DNA from: Pelagomonas calceolata
Taxonomy: Eukaryota; Sar; Pelagophyceae; Pelagomonadales; Pelagomonadaceae
NCBI GenBank assembly: GCA_918797485.1
Contig: CAKKNE010000004.1
Span: 4,960,001 to 5,024,000 of the forward strand
Direction: 5' to 3'
Length of the DNA: 64,000 nucleotides
The notes under the pieces are model-generated. The model saw only the letters and a list, made by a program, of their open reading frames with translations. It was not told the origin of the DNA and made no database searches. Of this stretch, positions 10,528-20,900 are shown in pieces. Both the position numbers and the translations under genes were made by a program. Positions within the stretch are counted from its first letter, which is position 1. Each line of letters starts with the position of its first letter.

Positions 10528-11670
10528 ATGCGTTCAAAGATTGTCCTCTCACTGCTGCTGCTGCCTTGTTGTGCAGGAGCCCTGCTGCTGGGTGCCGTCC
10601 GCTGCAGCACGGTGCCGACGGTCCTCGACCTCGTGTTACAAGAGCGCCAGCGCTACGAGCAATTGTTTGGGCTGGAGCTGGCCGTATGCGCTGGCGCGAC
10701 GCCGCACGACGGGTTGCTCTGGCGCGGCGGCGCGGGCGCGGAGACGGCTCTCGACCGCTGCAGCTCGGTCCGGCGCGGCTTTGCGCAGATCTGCGAGGCG
10801 TCGACGGCAGCGGGCCTCGTCGAGGCGGTTCGACAAGCGGGCGTCGCGTGCGAGACTCCCTGGACCGTCGAGCACGTGCCGCTCTGGTCGACCCTCCGAG
10901 CCGGCGCGCGGCGCGACGATCACTGGCGTTTTTCCGGCCTGGCGCTCGCCCTCGCCCAGACCGTCGCCGGCCCGCCCGCTCTCCTGGGCGCCTCGGCGGC
11001 TCCTGATAGCTGCGTTCGCTTCGGCGTGCTGGAAAGCGAAACGCTGCGTTTCGGAGTGCTCCGGAAAGGCGTGCGGGGCGCCGGCGCGGCGGATCGCGAC
11101 GCGCACTGGGCCGCGCGACCCTTCAAGTTTTCGGGCGCATTGGACGCGGAAGTGTCGCGAGCCATCGTGAACATCGTGGTCGACTCGCGCAGCGACGCGA
11201 CGCCGCCGCCGCGCCTTTTCGACCCCTGCTGCGGCAGCGGGACCAACCTCTGGGCGGCGGCCTGTCGCGGAGGGTCCGTGGCGGGCAGCGACCGCGACGC
11301 GGCGAAGGCCGACGGCTGCCGCCGAAACCTCGAACACGCGGGCGTGGCGTTCGATGACATCGGCGTCCGAGACGCGTCGCGCGACGCGCTACCGGCGGCT
11401 TCGGACGCCGACTGCGCGGTGCTCAATCTTCCGTGGGGCGAGAAGGTGCGGCAGACGCACGGCGAGAACGATCGCATCCTGGCTAACGTCGCGGCGCATC
11501 TGCGGTCGGGCACGCCCGTGGCCTGTCTGGCCACGGATGGCGGCGGCCGCGACTGGGGACGCCTCGGCTACGAGGTGGAACGAGCGGCGGACGTGACCCC
11601 AGGCACGACCAAGCGCGGGAAGGCGTCGTTCGACGGCGCCGCGACCTGTTATTTGTTAAGAGTGAGGTAG
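10528..11670 (+). CDS. SAM-dependent RNA methyltransferase-like protein (THUMP/UPF0020 type)
   Basis: 380 aa from the ATG at 10528, chosen because it opens a hydrophobic leader (MRSKIVLSLLLLPCCAGA) that looks like a secretory or plastid bipartite signal; the frame itself is open further upstream. Residues 197-215 (RPFKFSGALDAEVSRAIVNI) and the SAM-binding motif FDPCCGSGTN at 231-240 match methylases of the TRMT11/THUMPD/RlmL class, and NLPWGEK at 300-306 is the catalytic-loop motif. Likely methylates guanosine or adenosine in tRNA or rRNA, possibly in the plastid. No THUMP domain is obvious at the N-terminus, so substrate is unknown. It converges on the GNAT gene with 31 bp between stop codons. 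Confidence 0.75.
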   Translation: MRSKIVLSLLLLPCCAGALLLGAVRCSTVPTVLDLVLQERQRYEQLFGLELAVCAGATPHDGLLWRGGAGAETALDRCSSVRRGFAQICEASTAAGLVEAVRQAGVACETPWTVEHVPLWSTLRAGARRDDHWRFSGLALALAQTVAGPPALLGASAAPDSCVRFGVLESETLRFGVLRKGVRGAGAADRDAHWAARPFKFSGALDAEVSRAIVNIVVDSRSDATPPPRLFDPCCGSGTNLWAAACRGGSVAGSDRDAAKADGCRRNLEHAGVAFDDIGVRDASRDALPAASDADCAVLNLPWGEKVRQTHGENDRILANVAAHLRSGTPVACLATDGGGRDWGRLGYEVERAADVTPGTTKRGKASFDGAATCYLLRVR

Positions 11671-11711
11671 TTGTCTACGATGACCAGAGTGGGGTAGTTG
11701 TCTACGATGGC
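11669..11711. repeat. short direct repeat between convergent genes
   Basis: GGTAGTTGTCTACGATG occurs twice, 31 bp apart, across the 31-bp gap between two convergent stop codons; the second copy overlaps the end of the GNAT gene. Confidence 0.7.
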
Positions 11712-12379
11712 CTTACGCGCTTCGCCACGTACACGAGCTCGAAGCCCTGGTGCTTCAGCGGGACGCCGTCCCCCGCGAAGCCGAGCTTCCTATAGAATCG
11801 CACGAGCTTCTGGTCCGTGCGGTCGTGGTGCAGTCCTAACACGCCGTCGCCCCAGCTCGCCGCCTCCTGCTCGCACGCCACGACGAGCGCGCCGCCGACG
11901 CCGCGGCGCCGCGCGTCGGGCCGTACCAATAAGTTCGCCAGGTACGGCGTAAGCGGCCCCATCAAGCCCTTGGCCCATTTTGGGAGGGGAAACGGGCCGG
12001 ACACCTCGCCGGCCGGCTGCGGCGAGACCTCGACGTAGCCTATCAAATCGTTCGACGCGTCCTTGCAGGTGAGGATGGAATGGTCGTCTCGGCAGAGCCG
12101 TATCCAGAAGCCCACGGTCAGCAGCGTGAGGAGGCCGAACTTTGACACGGGGTCGGTGTAGTCCTTGCCGAACTCCGCCTGGGCGAGCGTCACGATCGAC
12201 GACAGGTCCGCCATCGTGCCGCGGCCGTACTCCAACTCATCGGCAGTCGCGGCTGGTCCTCGCAGCGGTGTCACAATGTTACAAGACACGCTCCTTGGTG
12301 CAGTGAGCAGCGGTGGCGCGACCAAAGCCAGTGCAGTCTGTGCAGCAAGGCATACGTACGCGACGCGTCGACGGCGCAT
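11702..12379 (-). CDS. GNAT-family N-acetyltransferase, probably plastid targeted
   Basis: 225 aa, single exon, ATG at 12379. Residues 1-35 form a hydrophobic leader suited to a secretory/plastid signal. The acetyl-CoA binding motif A is at about 150-166 (LLVRPDARRRGVGGAL, the RxxGxG pyrophosphate loop), followed by the RFYRKLGF motif B near 194-201. It should transfer acetyl from acetyl-CoA to an amine; the acceptor is not evident. It shares a 260-bp divergent promoter with the SPX-VTC gene. Confidence 0.8.
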   Translation of the reverse strand: MRRRRVAYVCLAAQTALALVAPPLLTAPRSVSCNIVTPLRGPAATADELEYGRGTMADLSSIVTLAQAEFGKDYTDPVSKFGLLTLLTVGFWIRLCRDDHSILTCKDASNDLIGYVEVSPQPAGEVSGPFPLPKWAKGLMGPLTPYLANLLVRPDARRRGVGGALVVACEQEAASWGDGVLGLHHDRTDQKLVRFYRKLGFAGDGVPLKHQGFELVYVAKRVRPS

Positions 12380-12493
12380 CCACGGTCAGTTTTTGCACCG
12401 CTTCAGCTGTGGCCTGCAAGGCAGCTCTTTTAAGACCGGCGAGTAGATATCACTGACGCAGATCGAGCAATGCGCTTGCGCTCTGACTTTTTG

Positions 12494-12514
12494 CTAGCGG
12501 CTGAAAGACACTAG
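12494..12514 (+). promoter_or_regulatory. CTAG-N13-CTAG motif in divergent promoter
   Basis: CTAGCGGCTG then AAAGACACTAG, centred between the GNAT start (about 115 bp away) and the SPX-VTC start (about 125 bp away). Confidence 0.65.
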
Positions 12515-12638
12515 AGATCTGGGCGTGCTCCACCAGCCATTAGGCATCTAATTGAAAGTATACAGGAAAAGAGTCGTAACCGATACAGTCCGACTCGTTG
12601 GTTGGCTCGCGCCTCCTTCTCAGGATTCCAACTTGGCA

Positions 12639-14855
12639 ATGTCCGAGGCCCAGCCGACGAGTAACATCACCTACGAGGCGACGCTGAACGCGGCGGCGAG
12701 CGCGTCGCGGTTCCCGGCCGGCGCTTTCCTCGACTACGCGGGGCTCAAGAAGATCCTGGAAGCGCTCGCGGAGATGTACGCGACGGGCGACCGGGCGGCC
12801 GAGGGCCTCGCGTACGCGTCGCTCGCCACGACGGGCCGCGACGCCGCCGCGGCCGTCAAACGGGCCCCGAGCTCCTTCCAGGTGTCCTCCCACGAAGCCT
12901 TCCTAGAAAAGCTCGACGGCGAGCTGGCCAAGTGCGACGACTTCGCCCACCGCGAAGTCGTGAAGGTCAAGCGCGAACTCGCGGAGCTCGAGTCCGGGGG
13001 CTCGCGACCGCGGTCCGGCTCCCTGGACGGCGACCCCGAGGAGGTGGAGGGGTGGAGGGTCGACGCCGTCGGCCAGCACTTCCTCGAGGTGGAGAAGTAC
13101 GTCAACGTCAACGTGACCGCGGTCCGCAAGATGCTCCGGAAGCACGACGCCGTGCTCCCGCAGCGGCCGATCGCCGCCTTCTACACCGCGCGCATGCACG
13201 ACATGCGCTGGGTGCAGACGGATTATTCGTCCGTGCTCGTGCGCCTCTCGCGCCTCTACGAAAGCAAGACGCAGGCGGCACCGCCCGCGACGGACTGGGG
13301 CGGCGTGACGGCCTTCGTCCGCGCCACTACCAAGTACTGGGTTCGGAGCGAGGACCTGTCGGCCGCTGTGTGGAAATCAACCAATGAGTTACTATCAGAG
13401 TTAGGTTCCGACGGGGACAACATCGCGTCGATGGCGTGGGCGCCCGAAATTTGATTTCCACGCAGGTCGGCCGTCAAGCTCGAGATCGGCAAGCACCTCC
13501 CCGTGCTCCTCTGCGGCGGCAAGGGCGAGGGCATCATGCCGGACTCGCAGCTCGTGAACTCCGTCTACCTCGACTCGCCGGCGCTCGAGCTGTACCACGG
13601 GCGGCTCAACAAGACGCCGGGCGCCGTGGCGTTACGGCTCCGGTGGTACGGCACGGGCGAGCCGACGCTGGTGTTCGTCGAGCGCAAGACGCACCGCGAC
13701 TCTTGGACTGGCGACGGCTCCGTCAAGGAGCGCTTCGTCGTGACGCCCGACGAGGTCCTGCCCCTGCTCCGGGGCGAGTTCGACCCGCGGGCGCCGCGCA
13801 AGAAGCCCTACGCGCCGCACGAGCTGGCCCTCTGCGACGAAGTCCAGGGCCTGATCGCGCGCAAGCACCTCGTCCCCACGATCCGGAGCCAGTGCCACCG
13901 CGTCGCCTACCAGCTCGCGCACTCCAACAGCGTGCGCTGTTCCATCGACACGAACCTGACGCTGGTGAACGAGATCCAGAAGGCCGAGTTCGACCCCCTC
14001 GACGACCACACGCGCAAGGAGCCGACGCTCCTGCGCTGGTACAGGGACGCCACGAAAGGCATCCCCGCGCACGAGATCACCCGCTTCCCCTTCGCGGTGC
14101 TCGAGCTCAAGCTCGCGCTCGCGGAGGGCGAGGACCAGCCGGAGTGGACCAAGCCGCTCGTCGACTCCCTGGAACTGGCACCGGTCAACAAGTTTTCGAA
14201 GTTCATACACGCGTGCGCCACGCTCCTGCCGGACGAGGTCCAGGCCATGCCCTACTGGATCGACGACCCGGCCCTGCGCGACTCGATCAAGGCGACGAAC
14301 TCGACGCTGCTCAAGGCCGAGGACCAGGTCGGCTACACACAGACAGAGGCAGGACGCATCGAGGCGTGGACGAACCCGTCGCAGCAGTGGGCGCGGCCCG
14401 ACCTCCTCGGCCCGACGCGCCAGGTGCCACAGAGAGAAACGTGCTTCGGCCGCGACACGGACGTGCGGGGCGGCATGCAGAAGCCCCTCGTGCGCCAGAA
14501 GCTGGAACCGAAGCTCATCTTCGCGACGGAGAGGACGTTCGTCCACTGGCTTCACGCTTCGGTCGTGTTCCTCACCTTCGGCGCCGGCGCCATGGCCGTC
14601 GCCGACGGCGCGGCAGGCACGGCGGCCGAGCGCTCGCGGGCTTGGGTTGTCGCAGTCGCATTATCCGTGGGCTCCATCGCGATCAACATATTCGCGCTCT
14701 ACAACTACAAGTGGCGCCTCGGCCGCATCCGGTCGCGGGAGCCCGTCGAATGGGGCGACCCGCGCGGGCCGGCCGTGCTCGGCTCCATACTCATCGCACT
14801 CCTGTCGCTGAGCCTTGTCCTCAACACTAGGCGCCTCATGGCGGGGGAGATCTAG
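12639..14855 (+). CDS. VTC4: SPX-VTC polyphosphate polymerase (VTC4-like)
   Basis: Exons 12639-13357 and 13466-14855, 702 aa. The N-terminal ~250 residues are an SPX inositol-pyrophosphate sensor. The middle is a VTC triphosphate-tunnel domain with RLRWYG, VERKTHRDSW, SVKERF, PTIRSQCHR and VLELKLAL, the basic and acidic residues that line the yeast Vtc4 tunnel. The last ~130 residues carry three membrane segments (DUF202-like). It is expected to make polyphosphate from ATP and move it into a vacuole or acidocalcisome, gated by phosphate status. The intron is a 100-bp introner; removal gives SEDL-SAVKLEIGKHLPVLLC. Start chosen at the first ATG preceding the SPX domain. Confidence 0.93.
13358..13465 (+). 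mobile_element. introner in SPX-VTC gene (GT-AG)
   Basis: Element 13366-13465, 100 bp, perfect duplication GTCGGCCG at 13358-13365 and 13466-13473. Ends CTGTGTGGAAATCAA and TTGATTTCCACGCAG. Belongs to a second subfamily with CCCGAAAT before the 3' end. Phase 2. Confidence 0.95.
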
Positions 14856-14995
14856 CCCCCTCCGGCGAAGTATGACTTGTATAATAGATGGGGCCTCACA
14901 TTCAATAATCTTACGCCTCCGCGATGACGCGGCGGCCCGCGCTCCGACGTCGAGAGCGTGCGCAGGTGCGTGGGGGACGTCGGGGTATTGCTCGA

Positions 14996-17900
14996 TCAGC
15001 GCCGGATGTGCCCCCAGACCTCCGTCTTCGTCCCCGGCCCGCCGTCGGGGTCCGGCCGGTCGTAGGCCTCCACGGGCGCTTCGAAGGACGCCTCCTCGAG
15101 GCGCCGCCGCGCCCAGGACGTCTCGGCGACCTGCGTCCAGGGCAGCGGCGCGTCGGGGTGGTAGTTCGTCGTCGACGTCGCCCACCAGATGGCCGGGTCG
15201 ACGGCCTGCTTGTCGACGTCGGGGTCGATCAACTGGTCGTTGAAGTTCACGGGGCAGGTCAGGTCGTAGATGCAGGACAGCGAGTAGCGCGCGCGGTCGT
15301 TCGGCTGGAAGCTGTACTGGTGGAAGCGGCCGAGCGCCTCCCTTCGCGGCTTCAGGTTGAAGTCGTCGGGCGGCAGCAAGGGAGGCTGGAAGGTCGTCGC
15401 GATGCGCGCCTCCGCGTTGCCGTCGATGGACCAGTCGAACTGGCCGTAGGACTGGATCAGCGAATCGAGGGCCGCGTCCTCGAGCTCGCCCTCGAACGAG
15501 TCGAGCTGCGACGTCGTATCCAGCAGATCCGGCGTCAGGGCCGACACCGCCACGAACTTGGCCCGGCGCCTTTCTACGACGTAGAGCTCCTTGACGAGCT
15601 CGTCGGGCATGGTGGGGTGCAGGGGGTTGTCCTCGATGTTCGAACAGTTCCCGCGGTCCTGCAGCTCCCGCGTCGGGATCTCGGGGTCGTTCAGCCCGTA
15701 GTCCTCGTCCTTCTGGCGCAGGCCGCAGGCGCCGTCGCGGTACGAGTTCTTCCAGGGCTGCGCGCGGACGTCCGGCACGCTGTTCGGCCGCCACTCGGAC
15801 TTCGACGGGTCGTCGGGGTCCATGAACCGCGACTTGACGCCGTCCGTCGTGAAGTACGTGTCGTCGTAGCCCTGGCCCTCGACGACCTTGTAGAACTCGG
15901 GGTCGGGGCACAACGCGTAGTTCTCGCCCGTCGAGTGGCCGCGGGGCACCAGGTACCTGTTCCCCGGGTTCGCCCGTTCCACGCACCAGACCTTCCAGGG
16001 CTTGTCTTCCAGGCGCCACCGCTGCAGATAAATGTCATGATAGTCGTCGTAGTCCTTCTGGTAGATGCCCCGGTGGTACGACAGCCCGAAGTCGTTCACC
16101 CACTTACCGGTCGAGTCCTTCTTCTTCGCCATCTCCCAGATGGGCTGCATCTGCGCGCCCGGCAATAGATGTTCGATCTCCGCGAAGTACGTCCTCCCCA
16201 GCAGCGCCGTCGACCGCGGCTCGACGGTCTTCGGGTGCGGCGCCTCGCCGCCCACGGCCCAGACGGCCATGTCGCGCGTCTCGTTGCCGTCGGGATAGAG
16301 CGTGCGCCGGAAATGGAACGGCCCGCCCGCGTGCGCCGACGACGCGACGCCCGCCAAGCCCCGCCCCTTGCTCCCGTTGTGCACGACCATCCACATCACG
16401 TACCCGTGGCCCTGCACGACGCGCGGCGCGTCGGGTCTCGTGGACGCGTAGGGGTCGTTGGAGTCGGGCTTCTGCTCGACGTCGGCCGTCAGGACGCGCG
16501 GCCGAGACGCGACGAGCCCTTTACTCCCGACGCAGCCGTAGCCCCCCTTCGTGCCGTGGATCGTCCCGTAGCCGTCGCAGCCCAGCTGCCAGGCGTCCCT
16601 GCGGTCCGTCATATCTGTTAGATTTGCGTAGTGCAGCGCGATGCCCTCGCGCTTCCACTCGATCAAGTCGTCGGTCGAGCACGCCCCCACGCCGCCCTTC
16701 AACCAGTCCGGCGCCGCGTCGCCGTCGTTCAGCGGCCCGTGGGGCGCGTCGTGCTCGCCGTACCAGAGGTGCGTGGGCGTCGGCCGCCCCCCATCCTTAC
16801 CGTACCACGCCGTGTAGTACTTGGCGTCGTTGTCGAACTGCGTCTGGCGCTGGGGCGCGTCCGCATCCTCCGTCGTCGCGGGGAAGGCGCCGTAGTTGCC
16901 CTCGTACTGGAGATCGTGCTCCGCATCGGCATGGTCCGTCGCCGTCCACCGTTCATTCTCGGCATACCCGCGCGTCGCGCGGTCGGCGAGGTCGCGGCTC
17001 GGGCCGCCGCCGCCGGCCACGCCGCCCGCCAGCGTCAGCAGCGCGCCGGCGTGCACGGGGTTCGCGCCGCCCCGCAAATCCCCGCTCCCAAACCGCTGCT
17101 CGACGTCGCTCCGGAAATCTACCAAACCGGCGCCGTCGTAGGCCACCAGCCCGCCGTTGTCCAGTCGATCGACGCGGTTCGTGGAGCCCCGCGCGTCCGT
17201 GAATTTGTAGAGGTCGCGCTTCGACACGTGCGTGTCGTGGCGGACCATGGGCGCGCGCGTCGTCCGGCCCCCCAGGTCCTCGGCGTCCCATCCTTTTGCG
17301 TCCGGCCGCGGCGTCTCGAACTCGGGGCCCCTTCTTGTGGTTTTTGGGCAGCGGAAGGCCATCGTGTGGTCCGGCCCGACGTAGATTTCGTCCACTCTCA
17401 GAGTGCCTCCATCGCTTATAGCGTACACGCCCAAGCGGTTGACGCCCGTCGCCTCGCGGGTCCAGGGCGCGTCGCCCCCGATCGGGGCGTCGTCCGCCCG
17501 CAACACGTCGTCGACCCAGACGTCGTAGACCATCCGCGTCCAGTCGAGCGAGACGTCGACCTTGTACCAGCGCCGCAGTCTCGCTTTGTGGAGGAGCGTC
17601 GACCGCGGCGCGCCGCGGCCGGCGCCTCCTAGCACGCCCGCCGGGCCCTGCTCCTCGCGCTCGCCCGGCGCCGCGCGGAAGCCGCCGCCGTGCACGAGCC
17701 TATCGGAAATGGCGACGCCGACGGCAACCGTGGAATTGGCGTGGACCGGCGTGGCCCGCTTTGGTAACGGCGAGGCGAAGGACGGGTTGCCGACGGCCCA
17801 CGGGTCCGTGTTCGGGGGAATCTCGTCGGGCGCGTCGTAGAGCGCGACCATGCCGCCCCAGGTCCCCGCCCGCCGCGGAATCTGCGTGTCGTTGCGCGGG

Positions 17901-20900
17901 TCCAGCCGCACGAAGAAGGACAGCCGCGCCGGCCGCGCGCGGCGCGCGAGCTGGAACTCGGGGCCGTCGAAGCTAATCCGCGGCTCGATCACCCTGTCGC
18001 CCGCGGCCGCGTTCCGCTCGCTCGCCGCGCCCGTGTCCCGCAGGCGGCCGTCCACGCGCAGCGACCCGTAGGTGCCGTAGGCGCCTCCCACCGTATTGTC
18101 CTCGTGGATCTCGACGTCGTAGCCCAGATCAAAAAGCGTGTCGACGCGGACGGTGCCCCGCGACCCGTCGCGGTGATGCTGCCGCGCCGCCTTGCCGTCG
18201 GCGCACCCGTCCACGACGCGCTGGGCCGCGGCGTCCCACTCCCGACACGCGCCGCCCGCGACGTCGATCCGGGCCGAGACGTCGTCGGGCCGCCAGAGCG
18301 CGTTGGCGTAGAGCGCGACGCGGCCGCCGCCGCCGCCGCCGCCGCCCCGGGGCGCGGCGCCGCCGGCGCCGCCCCGCGCGGAGATCGTGCCGCGGAGCCG
18401 GATCACGCCGCCGGCCGCGAGCAGCACGGACCCGCCCGACCCGCCCCCGCCCCCCGCGTTGTTCGACTCGTGGCCGGGCGCCGCGTCCACGCGAATGTGG
18501 CAGAACTCGCCGATCTCCAGGTCGTTCACCGCCACGAGCTCGATCGCGCCGCCGCCCGCGCCGCCGCGGCCGCCCAGCGAGAAGCGCCTCTTTCCAACAC
18601 GCGGGTCCTGCTTCGTCGTCGCGTAGACGGGCGTGAAGCGCGACGCGATGTCCGACCCGTTGAGCTTCCACCTGTACTGGGGGTCGTCGACCGTGCTCCC
18701 GTTTTTGATGTCGGGCAGCACCTCGGGGTCCAGGGCCTCGAAGAGGTAGGGGTGCATGAGGCCCAGCGCGCCGCCCGAACCGCCGAGCAGCGAGCCCCGC
18801 GCCCCGCCGAAGTCGCTGCCGTGCGCGTACGTCCGGCCGACGCCGCCGAAGCTGCCGCCGCGGGGCGACCACGCGACGGCGGTCCCGTTCGTCACGTTGG
18901 CCCGCCCGAGGGCGTCCAGCAGGTCCGACGTGTCACCTCTGTACTCCCGCAGCGCCTCCGGCGCGAGCCGCGCGTCGACGGCGACGGCCGGGTTCGCGTA
19001 CGAGCTCAGTATGGAATTCTTTCCGCCCCGGAAGAAGGCGGCGCCGTCGCGCGCCGCGGCCCCGAGGGCGTAGGACCACGACGCGTCGCGGTCGCCGGGC
19101 GCCGGCGCGCCGCCGCGGCCGCCGTGCGCCGCGCCGCCGCCGCCGAACGCGAGCGTGAACGACGCCTCGCACCCGAAGGCCGTGCGGTTCGTGGCCGCGA
19201 GGATCGGCCGGTGCGAGAGGAAGTGGCCCCGCCGCGCGACGACGGAGGCCCCCGCCCCCGTGAGCGCGCCCGCCGCGGTGAGGTTCGGGCACGGGCCCTC
19301 GGGCTCGAGCCACTCGCCCGTCGGCTTGAGGGACGGCACGGACGTGTCGTACGACGGCGCGAGGGTGTCGTAGGTCGGCGCCGCCGTCGGCGTCTCGTCG
19401 TAGACGTCCCCGTCGAGGGGGCCGCGCGGCGCGCCCTTCCAGTCGTAGCCGACGGGCGCGCGCGGCGTGATGACGTCGTCGAGCGTGACGAGCGTCAGCG
19501 TCCACTCCAGGCCGCCGCCGGGCCGCGGGCCGTCCTCGCAGAGCCCGTCGTCGCACTCGCCGCCGACGCGGTCGCCGTCGCTCCGCGTCGCCGACGCCGC
19601 GACGACGTGCGGCAGGTCCTCGACGAGGGCGCGCGCCACGGCCAGCGACGTGGCGTCGTGCGCGAGCGGGCGCGTCGCCGTCCCGCGGAACTTGAGCGCG
19701 AAGGTGCCGCCCAGGCTGTTACCGCCCTGCAGCCGCTCGATCCTGATGTTCGCGCCCATGCCCGTCAGGTGGTCCTCGACGCCCAGGAGCTCCATGGCGC
19801 CGATCTGCGACGTGAAGGTCAGCGTCCACTGCGCCGCGTCGTCCCCCATCACACCGCGGCGCTTCGCGACGGCGCACCGCCCGACGCCCGGCGCGTGGTC
19901 CTCCACCCGATTGTCCAGGCCCGTCGACCGGTGCACGGCGTGCGCCCGGTTCAAGTCCTCCTCGCAGGCCCGCCGCACGAGGTCCGCCGACGCGTCCGGC
20001 GGGAGCGACCGCGACCGGAAGTCGCGGTACGTGAGCCGCCAGAATCCCCCCAGGTTCTCGCCCGCGTCGCCCGCGAGCGTGACGCGTTGGATTTCGTCGA
20101 CGTCGCTCGCCTCCGTCCGCACGCTCCGGAGGTGGACGCGGACGGACGGCGCGCCGGGCCCGTTCGCGTTCGTCGAGGCGATGGTGCCGTCGAGGATCTG
20201 CGGGTCGCCGAGCGGCACGTCCCGCGGGTCGTCCCGCAGCACGTCCGCGGGGTCGCTGCCCACCGAATAGCCGCCGGGGAAGCCGCCGAGCGTGCCCGGC
20301 GCGACGACGAAAGGCGTCTGGAAGCGCGCCGTGCTGCGCGACGCGAGGATCAGCGGCCGCTGGCCCACGACGGTCACGTTCACCTCGGGCCCGAGGTCGA
20401 TCTGGTCGAAGCTAAAGACCGCGATCTCCTCGCCGCCCGGCTGGATCAGGAGCTCCCCGTCTATTTCGTAGACGCCCCGGATCGTTATCGACGACGTGTT
20501 GATGAAGAGCTGGCACCTTCGTAGTAAAGTGCACTGCGTCCCGTTCAGGTCCTTGAGGACCTTCTCCTCGGCCTTGATCTTCGCCCGGATGTCGTCGGCT
20601 CTCTTCCGCATGAGCTGGATCACGTCGAAGCGCGTCCGCGCGCCGTCCGCGTCCAGGACCGCCGTCTCGCGCCAGCTCTCGACCCAGGCGAGGTCGTCCC
20701 GGATGTTCTTGATGAGCTTCTCCTGGAGCGCGACGTCCCGCGCGAGCCGCGCGCGGTTGAGCACGAGCCCGCCGTTGAACTTGACGGCGGAGCAGGCCTG
20801 GCGCTCGTGGCACCAGCCCCAGGGGTCGACCGTCCGCACGGGCGGCGCCCCGAGCCGCTTCAACCGCATGGGCGCGACGTGCGCGCCGCGCACGGCGCCG

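Noticed and set aside
13436-14830. 464-codon frame overlapping the VTC exon
   Set aside because: Different frame of the same strand, Arg/Pro-rich; the VTC tunnel motifs are in the other frame.
18104-20524. 806-codon open frame on the plus strand
   Set aside because: Antisense shadow of the giant secreted protein; Arg/Val/Ala-rich with no motifs, as expected opposite a GC-rich coding strand.
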